Source: Eutypella sp. D-1 (taxonomy: Eukaryota; Ascomycota; Sordariomycetes; Xylariales; Diatrypaceae). Taken from it: a stretch of 64,000 bases of DNA. The DNA lies in assembly GCA_023313575.1 (NCBI GenBank), contig JAJTTP010000011.1:806001-870000 (forward strand). The letters run 5' to 3'. Position numbers and translations under genes: made by a program. The notes beneath the pieces were generated by a model, which saw only the letters and a list, made by a program, of their open reading frames with translations, was not told the origin of the DNA and made no database searches. Shown one piece after another: positions 1 to 10,566 of the stretch; position 1 is the stretch's first letter, and each line of letters opens with the position of its first letter.

Positions 1-1107
1 AGCATGGAAGGGATTCTGACCAAGTCAAACAAAAGTCATAGGCAAGCTAGTTTTGGGAAATCTACGATACTAAGACCAATTTCAGGACGATAATAAACCC
101 ACTCAAAAGAAAAGGCCTTGCTATTATCCGAAGACGGGAGACTAAGTACCTGTACAAAGCCCTCAAGCTACACAATATCTTTATCCTATCTTCTTTGTTC
201 TGGTATCCCGAGTCATTGAATCCAGCTGCCTCTTTGAAGCGCAGTCCGACCGGTCATTTAAAGTGTGGACTGCCAATATTGCAGCGTGTGATACATCTAA
301 AACGGTATTCACTATTCCCAGGCGCGGCGAATTCGAACCAGGTATTGTGCGCTCGGCATTGAAGAAGCTGGCGACGGTCCTCTTGAACTCGATGAGAGTA
401 TCTCCTGAATGTAGGAGTGAGACAGATAGCAAATTTTTAGCGTTAGAAGTGCCTCAAGTACGCAGTGAAACCACAAGCGACATCTTCTGCTGCAGCATCC
501 ATCACTTCAGCTCGGACCTCGTGGCGGATATTTAACTTGGAATGATTATATCAGCTTTTCATAAAATAATAAATCACGACCAGTCATTTTACCTGCATTT
601 TCCTTTGCCTACGTAGTTCTAGCGTTATGATCAACAACCAAAGTGGTAGCATTTTCAGCGGGTACAGCTTCTTTCTCCCGCACCAGGAAGTCAACTCCTC
701 CCAAAAGAATAGGACAAAGGACGGTGTTGCCAGTGGGAACAGCTGGGCCTAAAGAAACTGCCAGTTATATTTACAACCAGAATATAGAATAATTTATTGC
801 TAAAGAATAAGCAGACTCCAGGTAAGGCCGTATGTCTTGCTTCCTTACGTACAATAACACTACGTTGTTCTGGTTTTAGGGTTTTGTACAGAAACTCATA
901 ATGTATCTTGTTTAGACGTACTAGAACACCATACGAATGGAGTGTTCAAAATTATTATAAGAGACTCGGTTGGTTCCTTGGTTAATCTGTCTTTTCCTCC
1001 ATCGTCAGCCTCATACATTCATACAAACTCATTCGATAAACATACTCATATACCAAACAAGGTCTACAACCACATACACATAAATCAACTCCATCACAAT
1101 CATCAAG
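1..1107. other. Intergenic, AT-rich, no gene seen
   Basis: No convincing coding region on either strand; the open frames here are short and have no recognisable motifs. The last 90 bases (about 1020-1107) are A/C-rich and poor in G, which is typical of a fungal 5' leader, and run straight into the ATG of the zinc-ribbon gene. A 6-base inverted repeat, GAACAC (924-929) and GTGTTC (942-947), lies about 160 bases before that ATG; its meaning is unknown. Confidence 0.5.
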
Positions 1108-1398
1108 ATGTCTCAGTTTACTACTAGCAACACTAACACCACCACCAACAGCTCCACGCAGTGGCCTATACTCAGCCCCACCGTGAAGCCTGTCTCCGAT
1201 GATGGAAGCTCGTCAAGCGACGGCTTTTCCGACAGTGAGAGCATGCCTAACGACAAGACACAAGTTTCCTCCGGTGCCGGCGAGCTAGTCGATTCGGCAG
1301 AGGGCTGGACGTGTTGCAAATGCGGTCATATCACTTCGCAAGAACACACGACTTGTCGAAAGTGTGACCACGGCTGCTGCCGCAACTGTCAGGACTAG
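1108..1398 (+). CDS. Small cysteine-rich zinc-ribbon protein (96 aa)
   Basis: A single-exon ORF starting at an ATG in good fungal context (ATCAAGATGTC). Residues 1-65 are Ser/Thr/Asn-rich and look disordered, with an acidic serine cluster around 30-47. Residues 67-94 hold the only ordered-looking part: W-T-C-C-K-C-G-H, then C83-x2-C86-x-H, then C90/C91 and C94. The CxxC pairs behind a tryptophan resemble a RanBP2-like or zinc-ribbon metal site. Short proteins with a C-terminal W-x-C-C-x-C...C-x2-C-x-H motif are, to my knowledge, common in Sordariomycetes, but their function is not established. No signal peptide or membrane segment is visible. The A/C-rich leader supports real transcription. 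It could be a partner-binding adaptor; I cannot assign a role. Confidence 0.7.
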   Translation: MSQFTTSNTNTTTNSSTQWPILSPTVKPVSDDGSSSSDGFSDSESMPNDKTQVSSGAGELVDSAEGWTCCKCGHITSQEHTTCRKCDHGCCRNCQD

Positions 1399-1430
1399 AT
1401 TATCTAGCTAGCAAGTAAGACCATCTCTAC

Positions 1431-1460
1431 TCTCCCCTTCAACGATCGTTGAAGGAGAGA
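1431..1460. repeat. 30-bp near-perfect palindrome downstream of the zinc-ribbon gene
   Basis: The central 20 bases (1436-1455, CCTTCAACGATCGTTGAAGG) are a perfect palindrome. After one C/A mismatch the symmetry continues for four more pairs on each side (TCTC...GAGA). It sits 32 bases after the stop codon of the small zinc-ribbon gene, so it would lie in that gene's 3' UTR. It could be a protein-binding site or a fold in the transcript. Confidence 0.6.
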
Positions 1461-2553
1461 GGAGCAGTAAGTCTCTGAAATGTTTTCTGCACCACTAAAG
1501 CAGTCGTCATAGATAACTATCTTTAAATAAAGATCAAGAAGCCGTTTTCTTCTTAATATTGAATACTGATATTGACTTCTGTATGTGAAATAACTGATGT
1601 TAAAAGTTTTAAGTTGTGTCCTCGAGGAATGCAGAGGCACCACAACATTATTGAGTGACATAATGACCCACCGTGCTCAATAAGCTACTATGCTCAAGCG
1701 TCATTAACATTATAAGTGTTAGTACACTATCGTCCCCTGGTGAGTATAACTACTTAAGTAGCCAAAGCGTCGCCGAAGAGATGCCGACTCCGCCCCACAA
1801 GGTAGTCTTGATGCGACCGTAGTTCTTACGGCACCTCCGCACGTAACTGCCGAGTCGCTTTCCCCGGTTTGTGGGGGAGAGCGCCGAGAAAAAAAATAAA
1901 TGCGACCCTGCTATCATGTGGGTAGGGCATAGACGGACCGGGGAGGGAAAGGGCCACTTCCCCACACTATTAACTAAATATTGCCTAAGGATATAGGTAC
2001 TATAATAGCAAGGTCCAGCTACGCAGTAGATCGGTATGTTATGTTGGAGAGAGCGGTATGGGTAGGCATGAAAAACAAGGCCCGCGGATACAACGTGTGA
2101 GGGTTGCGCTGGGAAGGCAGCGCTGCATTGCCGCCCTTATACGCGGAAATGCAGAGCAGCAATAAGTGACATCGTGGTTAGTGAGCACGGGGATAGCAAC
2201 TGATATAGCCTGTCCCCCCGCCCCTTGGGCATCCAACAATGAACAAATTATCTAAAGCTAAGACCTATACCCCGTCGAGAAGCAGGCACCGAAAAGCCCC
2301 AGTCAATTACCCACCTGGTCGGTGAGCGCTAGGGGTCCTCTCGACTTCATCGGCCCTAAATCCAAGGCCCGGTTGCTCGTCTCCACGATCCACAATGCCG
2401 AGGGCGGCCCTCGGTCCAAGTATAAAGGGCGAGAGATCCTAACCGGGCTAAGATAGACGAACCTCCTCCGCAGCCCTTCTCAGCTTCGAGCCCGCACCTA
2501 GGTATAGCGACCGATTTCATAGTGTTTTGGATATATTAATAATAATATTCAAA
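1461..2553. other. Intergenic; upstream region of the tannase gene
   Basis: No coding sequence recognised. The first half is AT-rich; from about 1750 the base composition becomes mixed, with several short G/C-rich patches (around 1850-1960 and 2200-2450). The only core-promoter-like element is the TATAAA at 2421-2426, listed separately. Confidence 0.5.
2421..2426 (+). promoter_or_regulatory. Candidate TATA box of the tannase gene
   Basis: TATAAA followed by GGG, 128 bases before the ATG at 2554, in an otherwise GC-rich stretch. Spacing and context fit a core promoter with a leader of roughly 100 bases. No expression data are visible here, so this is inference from position and sequence. Confidence 0.4.
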
Positions 2554-4325
2554 ATGAAAGCGCGGGGAGCTCAGAGCCCGCTCCAGGCGTCCCTGGCGCT
2601 GCTGTCCACGCTCTCACCGGCCTTGGCAGGCACCACGCCGGACTGCAGCCGGGAGAGCTTCGAGCGGATCCTGGCAGGGACGCCCGAGGCGACGGTGGAG
2701 TATGCGGGGCCGGTAGCGGAGGGCGGGTCCTTTGGGATCCCGTCACTCGCGTTCCCAGATAACGCGACGTCGTTGCCGGCGGCGTGTGCCGTGTCGTTGC
2801 GCGTGCAGTCATCGTCCGAGTCCTCCTTCGGCTTTGGCATGTTCCTCCCCGAAGCGGCAGCGTGGAACGAACGCCTCATGACTACCGGCAACGGTGGCTT
2901 TGGCGGCGGAATTAACTGGTGAGTCTGACACTATCCACGGCTTGTGATGTACGGATGGTTGGCTGACCCTGTGTTCGATGATTGGTCGGACGAAACAGGC
3001 CAGACATGGGCAGGATGGTTCACTACGGGTTCGCGACGGTGTCGACCGACACGGGCCATAATTCGTCGTCAGACGATAACAGGTGGGCGTTGGACGCGCC
3101 AGAGTCCATCAACGACTGGGGCTTCCGCGCGATGCACGGCTCCGTCTCGCTCGCCAAATCAATCGCCACCGCGTACTACAGTTGCGAGATCAAATTCTCG
3201 TACTACGCTTCCTGCTCGACGGGTGGGCGGCAGGGTCTTAAGGAGATCCAGCTACACCCCGATTCCTTCGATGGCATCGTTGTCGGGGCTCCCGGTGAGT
3301 ACCCCACACCACTTTGATCTTGCCTTGAATCAAGAACGGATCAGTGAGCACGAACTAACATCTCCATAGCCTGGTGGACGCCGCACCTCGCAGCGGCGAG
3401 CCTCAAGATGCCGCTGGACAACTGGCCCGAGGACGCGCCGGGACACATCAACTCGTCGCTGTTCCCAGTGATCGAGGCGGAGATGGTGCGGCAGTGCGAC
3501 GTGCAGGACGGCGTGGAAGACGGGATCGTGAACGATGCGTTCGGGTGCGACTTCAACTACGAGGCTCTCCTCTGCTCCGCCGACGGTGCCGGCGATGAAT
3601 GCCTAACGGCAGCCCAAGTCGAGACCATCAAGAAGACGTACAGCGACTGGGTGGACAGCGAGACGGGAGACTTCGTGTTCTCGGGGCTAGCGCCCGGCAC
3701 GGATCCGGGCTTCATGCTGAGCGAACCCACGCGCTTCGGGTACGGCCTCTTCCAGAATATGATATTTAACGACACAGAGTGGGACTGGACCTCGCTCGAG
3801 TACGAACACGTACAGACGGCCGATGCCATCGACCCGGGCGACGCGGCGGCGGACGGCTTCGCGGCCCTCGCCGACTACCGCGCCCGCGGCGGCAAGGTCA
3901 TCATGTACCACGGGGCGGCGGACTCGCTGATCCCCACGGGCAGTAGCGTGGACTTCTTCGCGAAAGCACGTGACGCGCAGCCGGACCTGGACGGGTTCTT
4001 CCGCTTCTTTTTAGTCCCCGGCATGGGCCACTGCAGCGGGTCGTCGAGCCAGGCACCCTGGTACGTATCGGCCGGCAGCCAGGATATCAAGGGCACGACG
4101 CACTCGGTGCCCGGCTTCGAGGACCCGGAGCACGACGTCATCCTCGCCATCATGAAGTGGGTGGAGGAGGACGGGGCGCCGGACCAGCTCATTGCGACAA
4201 AATTCCAGGACGACGATGCCAGCGCCGAGGTCGCCGTCCAGCGACCCCTGTGCCCATACCCGAAATTAGCGGCATACCTTGGGTCGGGTGACGTGAACGC
4301 TGCTGAGAATTGGCAGTGCGAATAA
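2554..4325 (+). CDS. Secreted tannase / feruloyl esterase family hydrolase (538 aa)
   Basis: Three exons: 2554-2918, 2999-3294, 3370-4325, with introns of 80 and 75 bp. The boundaries restore the family sequence across both joints (N-W-P-D-M-G and G-A-P-A-W-W). Residues 1 to about 26 are a likely signal peptide (hydrophobic core ending in A-L-A-G), so the enzyme is probably exported. The catalytic set of the fungal tannase family (CS-D-HC) is visible: C194-S195 in S-C-S-T-G-G-R-Q-G, D405 in H-G-A-A-D-S, and H441-C442 in G-M-G-H-C-S. An acidic loop (C-D-V-Q-D-G-V-E-D-G, about 263-272) matches the family's calcium site. Length is normal. The family cleaves ester bonds of gallate or hydroxycinnamate esters in plant polyphenols; which substrate this one uses cannot be told from the sequence. 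Confidence 0.93.
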
Positions 4326-4734
4326 TCCAAAGGAAGCGTACTCTACCATAGGAATTAGATAGCATGTAAATACTTGACTGTCATGCATAGTACCCGCCGT
4401 TTTTTTTTATGATAAAATCAACCGGCTGTTGTCGTGGTCAACTTACTTTGAACCCTTCCGTGATGTTAGGATCATTTCAAACGGACAGTAAACAAGCTTT
4501 AAACGGCGCAACACATATATCCACCTTTCGGAATAACGTAAGGCAATTCAAGAAGGGCTTCGGGAATTGATTGCAAAGCAAATCAGATAGGTCAATGGGA
4601 AGCACGGAAAGGACGTCAAAATCAAGGCATAACAACATTATCTTTCATATCATTAACATCGTCGCTCCTTGCATCGGGAATGTACACAGCCAAGTACTGC
4701 TCCGCACGGTCTTGGACCCGAGCGGTCGTGATAT
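4326..4734. other. Short convergent intergenic
   Basis: 409 bases between the 3' ends of the tannase (+) and arp10 (-) genes. It holds a T8 run near 4400 and otherwise nothing I recognise; presumably both 3' UTRs. Confidence 0.5.
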
Positions 4735-6654
4735 CTAGATGGCGCCCCAGACGCCAAGAGTCCAGTTCGAAGGTTGGGCGCCCTGACCTCTAATCAGGCC
4801 GCCCGCGCCCATGCTTTGTCTGGACTGGGCCTTGACGTCAATATCGCTAGGCCTCGAGGCGCCTGCTACACCGTGTTGCAGCCAGAGCTCGCGGTCGACC
4901 ATGGCCAGAGCGGGCACTTTAAGCTGAGCCGTCATGCTAGCCCCGCACCAAGGGCCGAGAGAATCGATGGCGCGCAACGTGCCCTGCATGGACGGCTCGT
5001 AGTTGCGCTCTTTTCTAATCTGCGCCTCTACCTGATCCTCCTTCTGCTGCACATCCGCCGTGTAGGAAGTGGGGGAGCCATCGTCCGCCCTGGGGCCCGG
5101 CGCAGGACCGCTTTCAGACGGTTCTACCACAATCGGCGGGTTGCTCTCGTCGGCGGTCTGCCGGCTCTTGCCTCGATTGAGCTTAGGGTTCGTTCTATAC
5201 TGCTCGACACCCTTCCCTACGACGGGATCCCACCCGCGTTCCTGGGCGAGCAGTGACACTTCATCAAATATCCGACCCTTCAGACCGATAATGCTAGAGC
5301 AACCACCTGTGAAGATGATGCGCGACATACATATCGCGCGCACATCCATGGGCAGCTGCAGCAGAGCCCGATAGACCAGCAACGGGACAGGCAGCTCGTG
5401 GTCGTCGAAGCATGAGGGCGCGAACCGGTTCTCGAAGAAAGTGGCCTCGCACGGCTCAGCGAGCTGTGAGAACGGAATTTGTAGAGTTTTTGGAGGGCTG
5501 CAGGAACTGAGGTTGACTGCGACGGGAGAGGTATCTTCAGTGGGGTCCACCTGCTCTACGGACTCGGACGATTCATCCGACTCGTCCTGCTCATGCAATG
5601 TCGGTAACCCCTCCGTGACTTCTTGATTTTGTCCCTTTGAATTCCTCTTACACCACAGTAGGCGTGTGGCAACTTCTTCACATTCCTCAAAACTGATAGT
5701 ACCTCTGCTTGTCTCTTCTCTTGGTTGCTCCCGCGACTGCTCCCCCTCGATAGCGTCGGCTAGTAAATTGTACGTCTCGTTCATTAGCATTTTTCCAGAT
5801 CGCACGGTCCTCCAGCTATGTACTTCTCGATATTCGTAGACGCCGGTGACAGTGGTTTCGTGCCAGCCAAGATCAACCACCAAAGCGGACCGGGCTCCGG
5901 CGGCCAGAGCTGCCATGACAGGCGATGATAAGAGGGCTATCGAGGGGGCATGAAAGCGGTGGAATATGGTGTCCAGGACGGAGGAAAGAAGGGGTATGGG
6001 TATCGTGGGTGGGAGGACCAAAGACATTCGTCTCTGCTTTGAGTCGAGTAGTAAATATCTAAAATAGAGCCAAAGTCAGAAGGCAAAAGTCATACACACG
6101 CAAACGCAGCGAATACGTATATCAACCAACTATGGGAAGAAGAAGAAGAAGAAGAAGAAAGCATACTTCGTAAAAGCCTCCCTCAACTCCCGTTCAAGCT
6201 TGTCGCCCACCAAGCCGAGATCCTGACCCCTCACATCCAGTTGCCAGAGCTCATGATCGGAAGTCCAAGACCTCCCGACGGATCTCGCGCGCCAGTCACT
6301 CTGGTAGCCGGGAGCCCAAGCCCTGAAGTCGCCGACACGCCTCTGCTGCTCCGGACCGAAGGACACGATTCTCTTAGGAGCAGAGTCGCCCGCGAAACCA
6401 ACACGCAGCTTCCGGGAGCCGAGCTCAATGACTATGAGATCATCCTCGGCACGCAGGCTGGAGGGCGACCCGAAGGCAATGCTGGGAATAGGCCGGGAGG
6501 GCGTATGAGGCGTAGTGGGAATAGCCTGGGATTCTCCTCCACTTCCGCCTCCTCCGCCTCCTCCCCCGCCTCCTGCGCCGGCGCGGATGCTCGAAACTGT
6601 ACGGTGAGGAAGACTTGCACTTGCGCTTGCAGTCGCGGCGGCGGTTGATGCCAT
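4735..6654 (-). CDS. arp10: Actin-related protein of dynactin, Arp10/Arp11 type (Neurospora RO-7 like), 603 aa
   Basis: Two exons on the minus strand: 6654-6167 and 6058-4735. The 108-bp intron has donor GTATGC and acceptor TTTTAG, and its removal gives the continuous stretch F-T-K-Y-L-L-L-D-S-K-Q-R-R. After a Ser/Ala/Gly-rich N-tail, including a run of glycines, the actin fold begins with L-I-V-I-E-L-G-S-R-K-L-R-V-G-F-A-G-D (about 69-86). A second nucleotide-fold signature, I-F-T-G-G-C-S-S-I-I-G-L-K, lies near residue 416. The fold is interrupted by acidic, Ser-rich inserts, and the protein is longer than actin (about 375 aa). Proteins of this class cap the pointed end of the dynactin Arp1 filament and help dynein-driven nuclear and organelle transport. 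Distinguishing it from other divergent ARPs rests on resemblance, not alignment. It shares a 1-kb divergent promoter region with yen1. Confidence 0.83.
6136..6159. repeat. (GAA)8 microsatellite inside the arp10 intron
   Basis: Eight GAA units on the plus strand, i.e. (TTC)n in the arp10 pre-mRNA, starting only two bases after the 5' splice hexamer (6161-6166). A pyrimidine run this close to the donor is unusual in a short fungal intron. Confidence 0.85.
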
Positions 6655-7702
6655 TATTCGTCGTGGGTCGAAACGTTCCAGGCCCTTTTTAGAGTTTAAT
6701 CCTAGGATTCACATATTGAACGATCGTGATTTTTTTCAGGCAGCCAGGGTAAAATATTAATCCCTGGTGCCAACAAACGCGTAAGATGAAAAGAGGATAG
6801 ATGTAAGTAGTTAAAAATCCAGGTAATCCAGGTCCGGTCAGGTACCAAGAATTAATTAGAGCTCTTCCAAGGTTTACCTATAACCTATACCGTAGGTACC
6901 TCTAGGTAAGTAGGTAAGTGGTAGTAAAATAAGTAGTCCAGTTACCTGACGATCAGTTGTACTTCCAGGGTTGTTTGCTGTCTCTGCGATTGCGACCCGT
7001 GGTGAAGTTCTGGCTTTTTACTTAGCGCATACCTACCTGGAAGGGAACCCCTGCAACATACCGTACCCAATTCAGCCAACCCGTCTTGTCATTGGTTGCA
7101 GACCCGATACTAAAGTAACCCATTTCACCAATCAGCTCACTTAACTGGTTTGTCTGCTTGGCGACTGAGGAAACCCGTTACTATCATAATACTGAAAACT
7201 ATGGTTACATGAATATTCTATGCATATAGTCCACATTATGCATATATTTAGAGTTTATTACTATACACAGCATTCCCGTGTTGCCAGTGGCTACCAAACC
7301 GACTAAGTCAATATTTGCGCTAGAGCCCACCAGGCTCTCGAGCTTGTGGCTGAATAAAGTTACGAGGCCTGCACTACCTGACTACCTATCACCCACCTAC
7401 TTACTCTGGCTAATGTGCCTACAGTACAGTTAGGTTCAGGTGGTTAATGACATTAAAATCAGACTTCAATCGTACCTATGTAGTCTTACCTTGTCTACCA
7501 AAAATTATGAACTTGGCAAATGACAACAATTTGAGTAACTTGGTAGTAGTTGATCGTTTTTTTTCTTGGGTAGCTGGATAGTTGTTTGTTAGAAGCAACC
7601 TCAACGAATGCATACGCCCTCAGGCGAGAGCATCCATGGATCAGCGACCTAACTTACCTACAAGCTAACTTGCAACATTGAAGACACTCGCCCTCCCTCG
7701 AG
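6655..7702. other. Divergent promoter region between arp10 and yen1
   Basis: About 1.05 kb with no coding sequence. It contains TAGGTA/ACCTA-type simple repeats (for example 6893-6920) and AT-rich stretches around 7180-7260. Both neighbouring genes are transcribed away from it. Confidence 0.5.
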
Positions 7703-10566
7703 ATGGGTATCAAAGGGTCAGTCCCGATCATCTTGCGGGGCATAGCATCGTATCCTAACATACACCGAACAGAATTTACAAAGAGATCGGTCCCGGAAAG
7801 AGGATATCGCTGACCAAACTCGCCGTCGATCACCTCGAAGAAACCGGCCGTCCCTTTCGATTAGCTATAGACATCTCGATATGGCAATTCCAGGCCCAGG
7901 CAGCAAAAGGCGGATCCAACCCGGCCATTCGAACGCTATTCTACCGATTACTCCGACTACTCAGCCTATCTATACAACCCATATTCGTCTTCGATGGACC
8001 CAACAAGCCCGTCTTCAAGCGAAACAAGCGCTCGGGCAGGGGCGATGGGGTGGCCACGTCTATGGCAAAGCGGCTGATCAGGTTATTCGGCTTCCTGGTC
8101 CATGACGCACCCGGCGAAGCCGAGGCCGAGTGCGCGCTATTACAGCAGCAAGGAATCGTAGATGCCGTGCTAAGCGAGGATGTCGATACCATCATGTTCG
8201 GCTGCAAGCGAACACTGAGGAACTGGTCCGCCGAAGGCACCAAGGCCAAGACGCCCACCCACGTGTCCATGTACGATGCTGAAGGCTTACAGCAGGGTGC
8301 CTCCGGACTCGACAGGGAGGGTATGGTACTAGTCGCGCTCATGAGCGGCGGTGATTACGTCACCGAGGGGATACCGGGTGCCGGCGTCAAACTGGCCTGT
8401 GAGGCTGCGCGGGCCGGATTCGGCAAACGTCTATGCCAATTGAAAAAGTCCGACACGTCCGGTCTGAACTCTTGGCGGGAGTGGTTACTCTATGAACTGA
8501 GGACCAACGAGAGCGGCTTCTTCAGGACGAAACACAAGGCCCTCCACGTCCCCGATAGCTTCCCGAACCTCGACGTCTTGCGATACTACACCCACCCGGT
8601 CGTGTCACCGGCTTCTGTCGTCGATCGACTGAGAGTTCAGGCGTGGGAAAAGCCCATCGACGTCGAGGGGCTTCGCGAGTTCGGACGGGAGACATTTGAC
8701 TGGAACTACCGGATAGGCGCCATCAAATTTATTCGCGTCCTCGCACCTGGCCTGCTCGTCCGGAAGCTCATGGACCGTAGTTCGCAGTCTGATTCGAGAT
8801 CAGAGGACATTGACTCGATACAAGAAGAAGAGTCAAAGCTCGTAGGAGCGATAAAGAGCAGGCGCACACATTCTAGCACCGACGAGACGCCCGAACTGCG
8901 CATATCGTTTATTCCGACAGACATCGTAGGTTATGCCTTCGAGGAGGAACCAGACGAAGTCATCTCCTACGGGCGGGACGGCCTCGCCCTCAACAGCGAC
9001 GACGAATTTGAAGGAGAGGATGAGGCGGGTGTAGGGGCGAGACCCGCACCGAAGAAGCCTTTCAGCCCCACGGAGACGGATCTCCACTGGGTCCCGGAGA
9101 CTATAGCTAAATTAGGGGTGCCGTTAACGGTAGAGGACTGGGAAGCGAAACAGCGGACGAAGGCGAGTGTACGGCAGAAACCGAAGACCACAAAGCAGAA
9201 GGCCAAGCCTAGCGGGACGTCCAGCCGCGCTATGGACAAGTTCGTCAGGGTCACCAAGAACATCCCGAAGAGTACGGACACGAGTAAACCTGATAAGCTG
9301 CCTTCTTCTCAACCGCAGGAGTCTACCCCATCAGATATGCGCACCCGTAGTTCTTTAGACGCGGCCGCTGTACCGTCACAGAGCCTACCTCCGCCTTCCT
9401 CCATGCCAACCAGCCAGCAACTAAGAAAGACGAGAGCATCCGCAGGGTCCAGTAAGCAGATTAAGTCTACTAGCACGGCTATGGGGTCTAGCAAAAGTAC
9501 ACAGAGAACCTCCACTTCGTCCAGGCGCAGGAAGCCCGCAGCCGCAGAAGAATTGAACACGGTCAACCCCTGGACTATCGCCAGCTCACAAGTTACTCCA
9601 AGGGGGGCGAGATTCACTACTACAGGCACAAAGACAGATAGCCCTACGCGCGCCACTAGAAATGACAAGCCCACCATGAGCCAAGCACCCTCAGAAGCCA
9701 TCATTATATCCTCTAGTCCTCCTACGTCGCCCGTGGCGCGTGCTCGCCCTACAACAAGGAGCCGTCAGCAACAACAAAGTCAGCAGCGCCCTTCGTCTCC
9801 GCCGTCACCGCCACAGGATGAGGCAAACGTAGGCAGAATTACCCCTTCACCTCCTCCCTCCTGCTCCTCACTACCATCGTCACCCTTCAACAACCCAAGC
9901 CCATCTCGCAACAAGCGACCCTCCATCACTCCACCTCCCGCTTCTCCTCGAATCGCTCCTGATGAGTTCGAAACCCCTGTCTCGGGGCGGGCGACGGGTA
10001 TGTCTCCGCCCTCAAGCGAGCGGTCGAGGTGTAAGCTGGCGCGGACGGAGAAGCGCACGGGCGCCATGGAGGTCATGGTGCTCTCTTCTGATGAAGAGGA
10101 GGAGCACGAAGATAGAGAGAGGCCGGGAAGTAGTGATAGGGACGGAGCCGGGAAAGGGAACGGAACAGAGGGCAGCGCCATCGACGACCTCCCGCCTGCT
10201 AACAGTTTCGTCGATAAGTCACCCGGCGGAAACGCCGGCGGTGACGTATTCACATCGTCTCCTCCCGAACCGAAGCCAGAGCCGCAGCGCGCCCCCACCA
10301 CCCCCACCGCCAGCCGCCACAAGCAGACGACGCTGGACAGCCCCGACGCGTGGGGCGGCGGCGGCGGCGGCGGCGGGCGGCCGCGCATGACGAAGCTCTA
10401 CGTGCCCCGCAAGAGCCAGCCCGGCTTCTTCAAGGAGATTGACGTCACGGCGGACGAGGCCGAGGCGCTCAAGGCGCACGTCGCGCGCGCCGGCGCGGGC
10501 CCGGGACGCGGGCGCGCCTGGCGCAGGAGCGACATCCAGTGCGTTGACCTCACCGGCGAGGATTGA
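7703..10566 (+). CDS. yen1: XPG/Rad2-family structure-specific nuclease, Yen1/GEN1 type (935 aa)
   Basis: Exon 1 is only 14 bases (7703-7716), followed by a 56-bp intron and exon 2 at 7773-10566; the joint gives the family start M-G-I-K-G-I-Y-K-E. The XPG N-region spans about 1-95 with metal-site residues D38 (A-I-D-I-S) and D79 (F-V-F-D-G-P). The XPG I-region spans about 112-200 with E120/E122 (G-E-A-E-A-E-C) and D141/D143 (S-E-D-V-D-T). A helix-hairpin-type segment follows (G-G-D-Y-V-T-E-G near 197). A region near 295-310 fits the GEN1/Yen1 chromodomain position. The rest is a long Ser/Pro/Lys-rich tail with a glycine run and a conserved-looking end (K-L-Y-V-P-R-K-S). Members resolve Holliday junctions in the nucleus; yeast Yen1 is regulated through phosphorylation, and this tail has many S/T-P sites. 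Confidence 0.9.

Noticed and set aside
181..535. Two overlapping short frames (181-432 minus, 263-535 plus)
   Set aside because: Both are short, unmatched by any family I know, and the plus one begins at GTG. A decayed gene fragment cannot be excluded.
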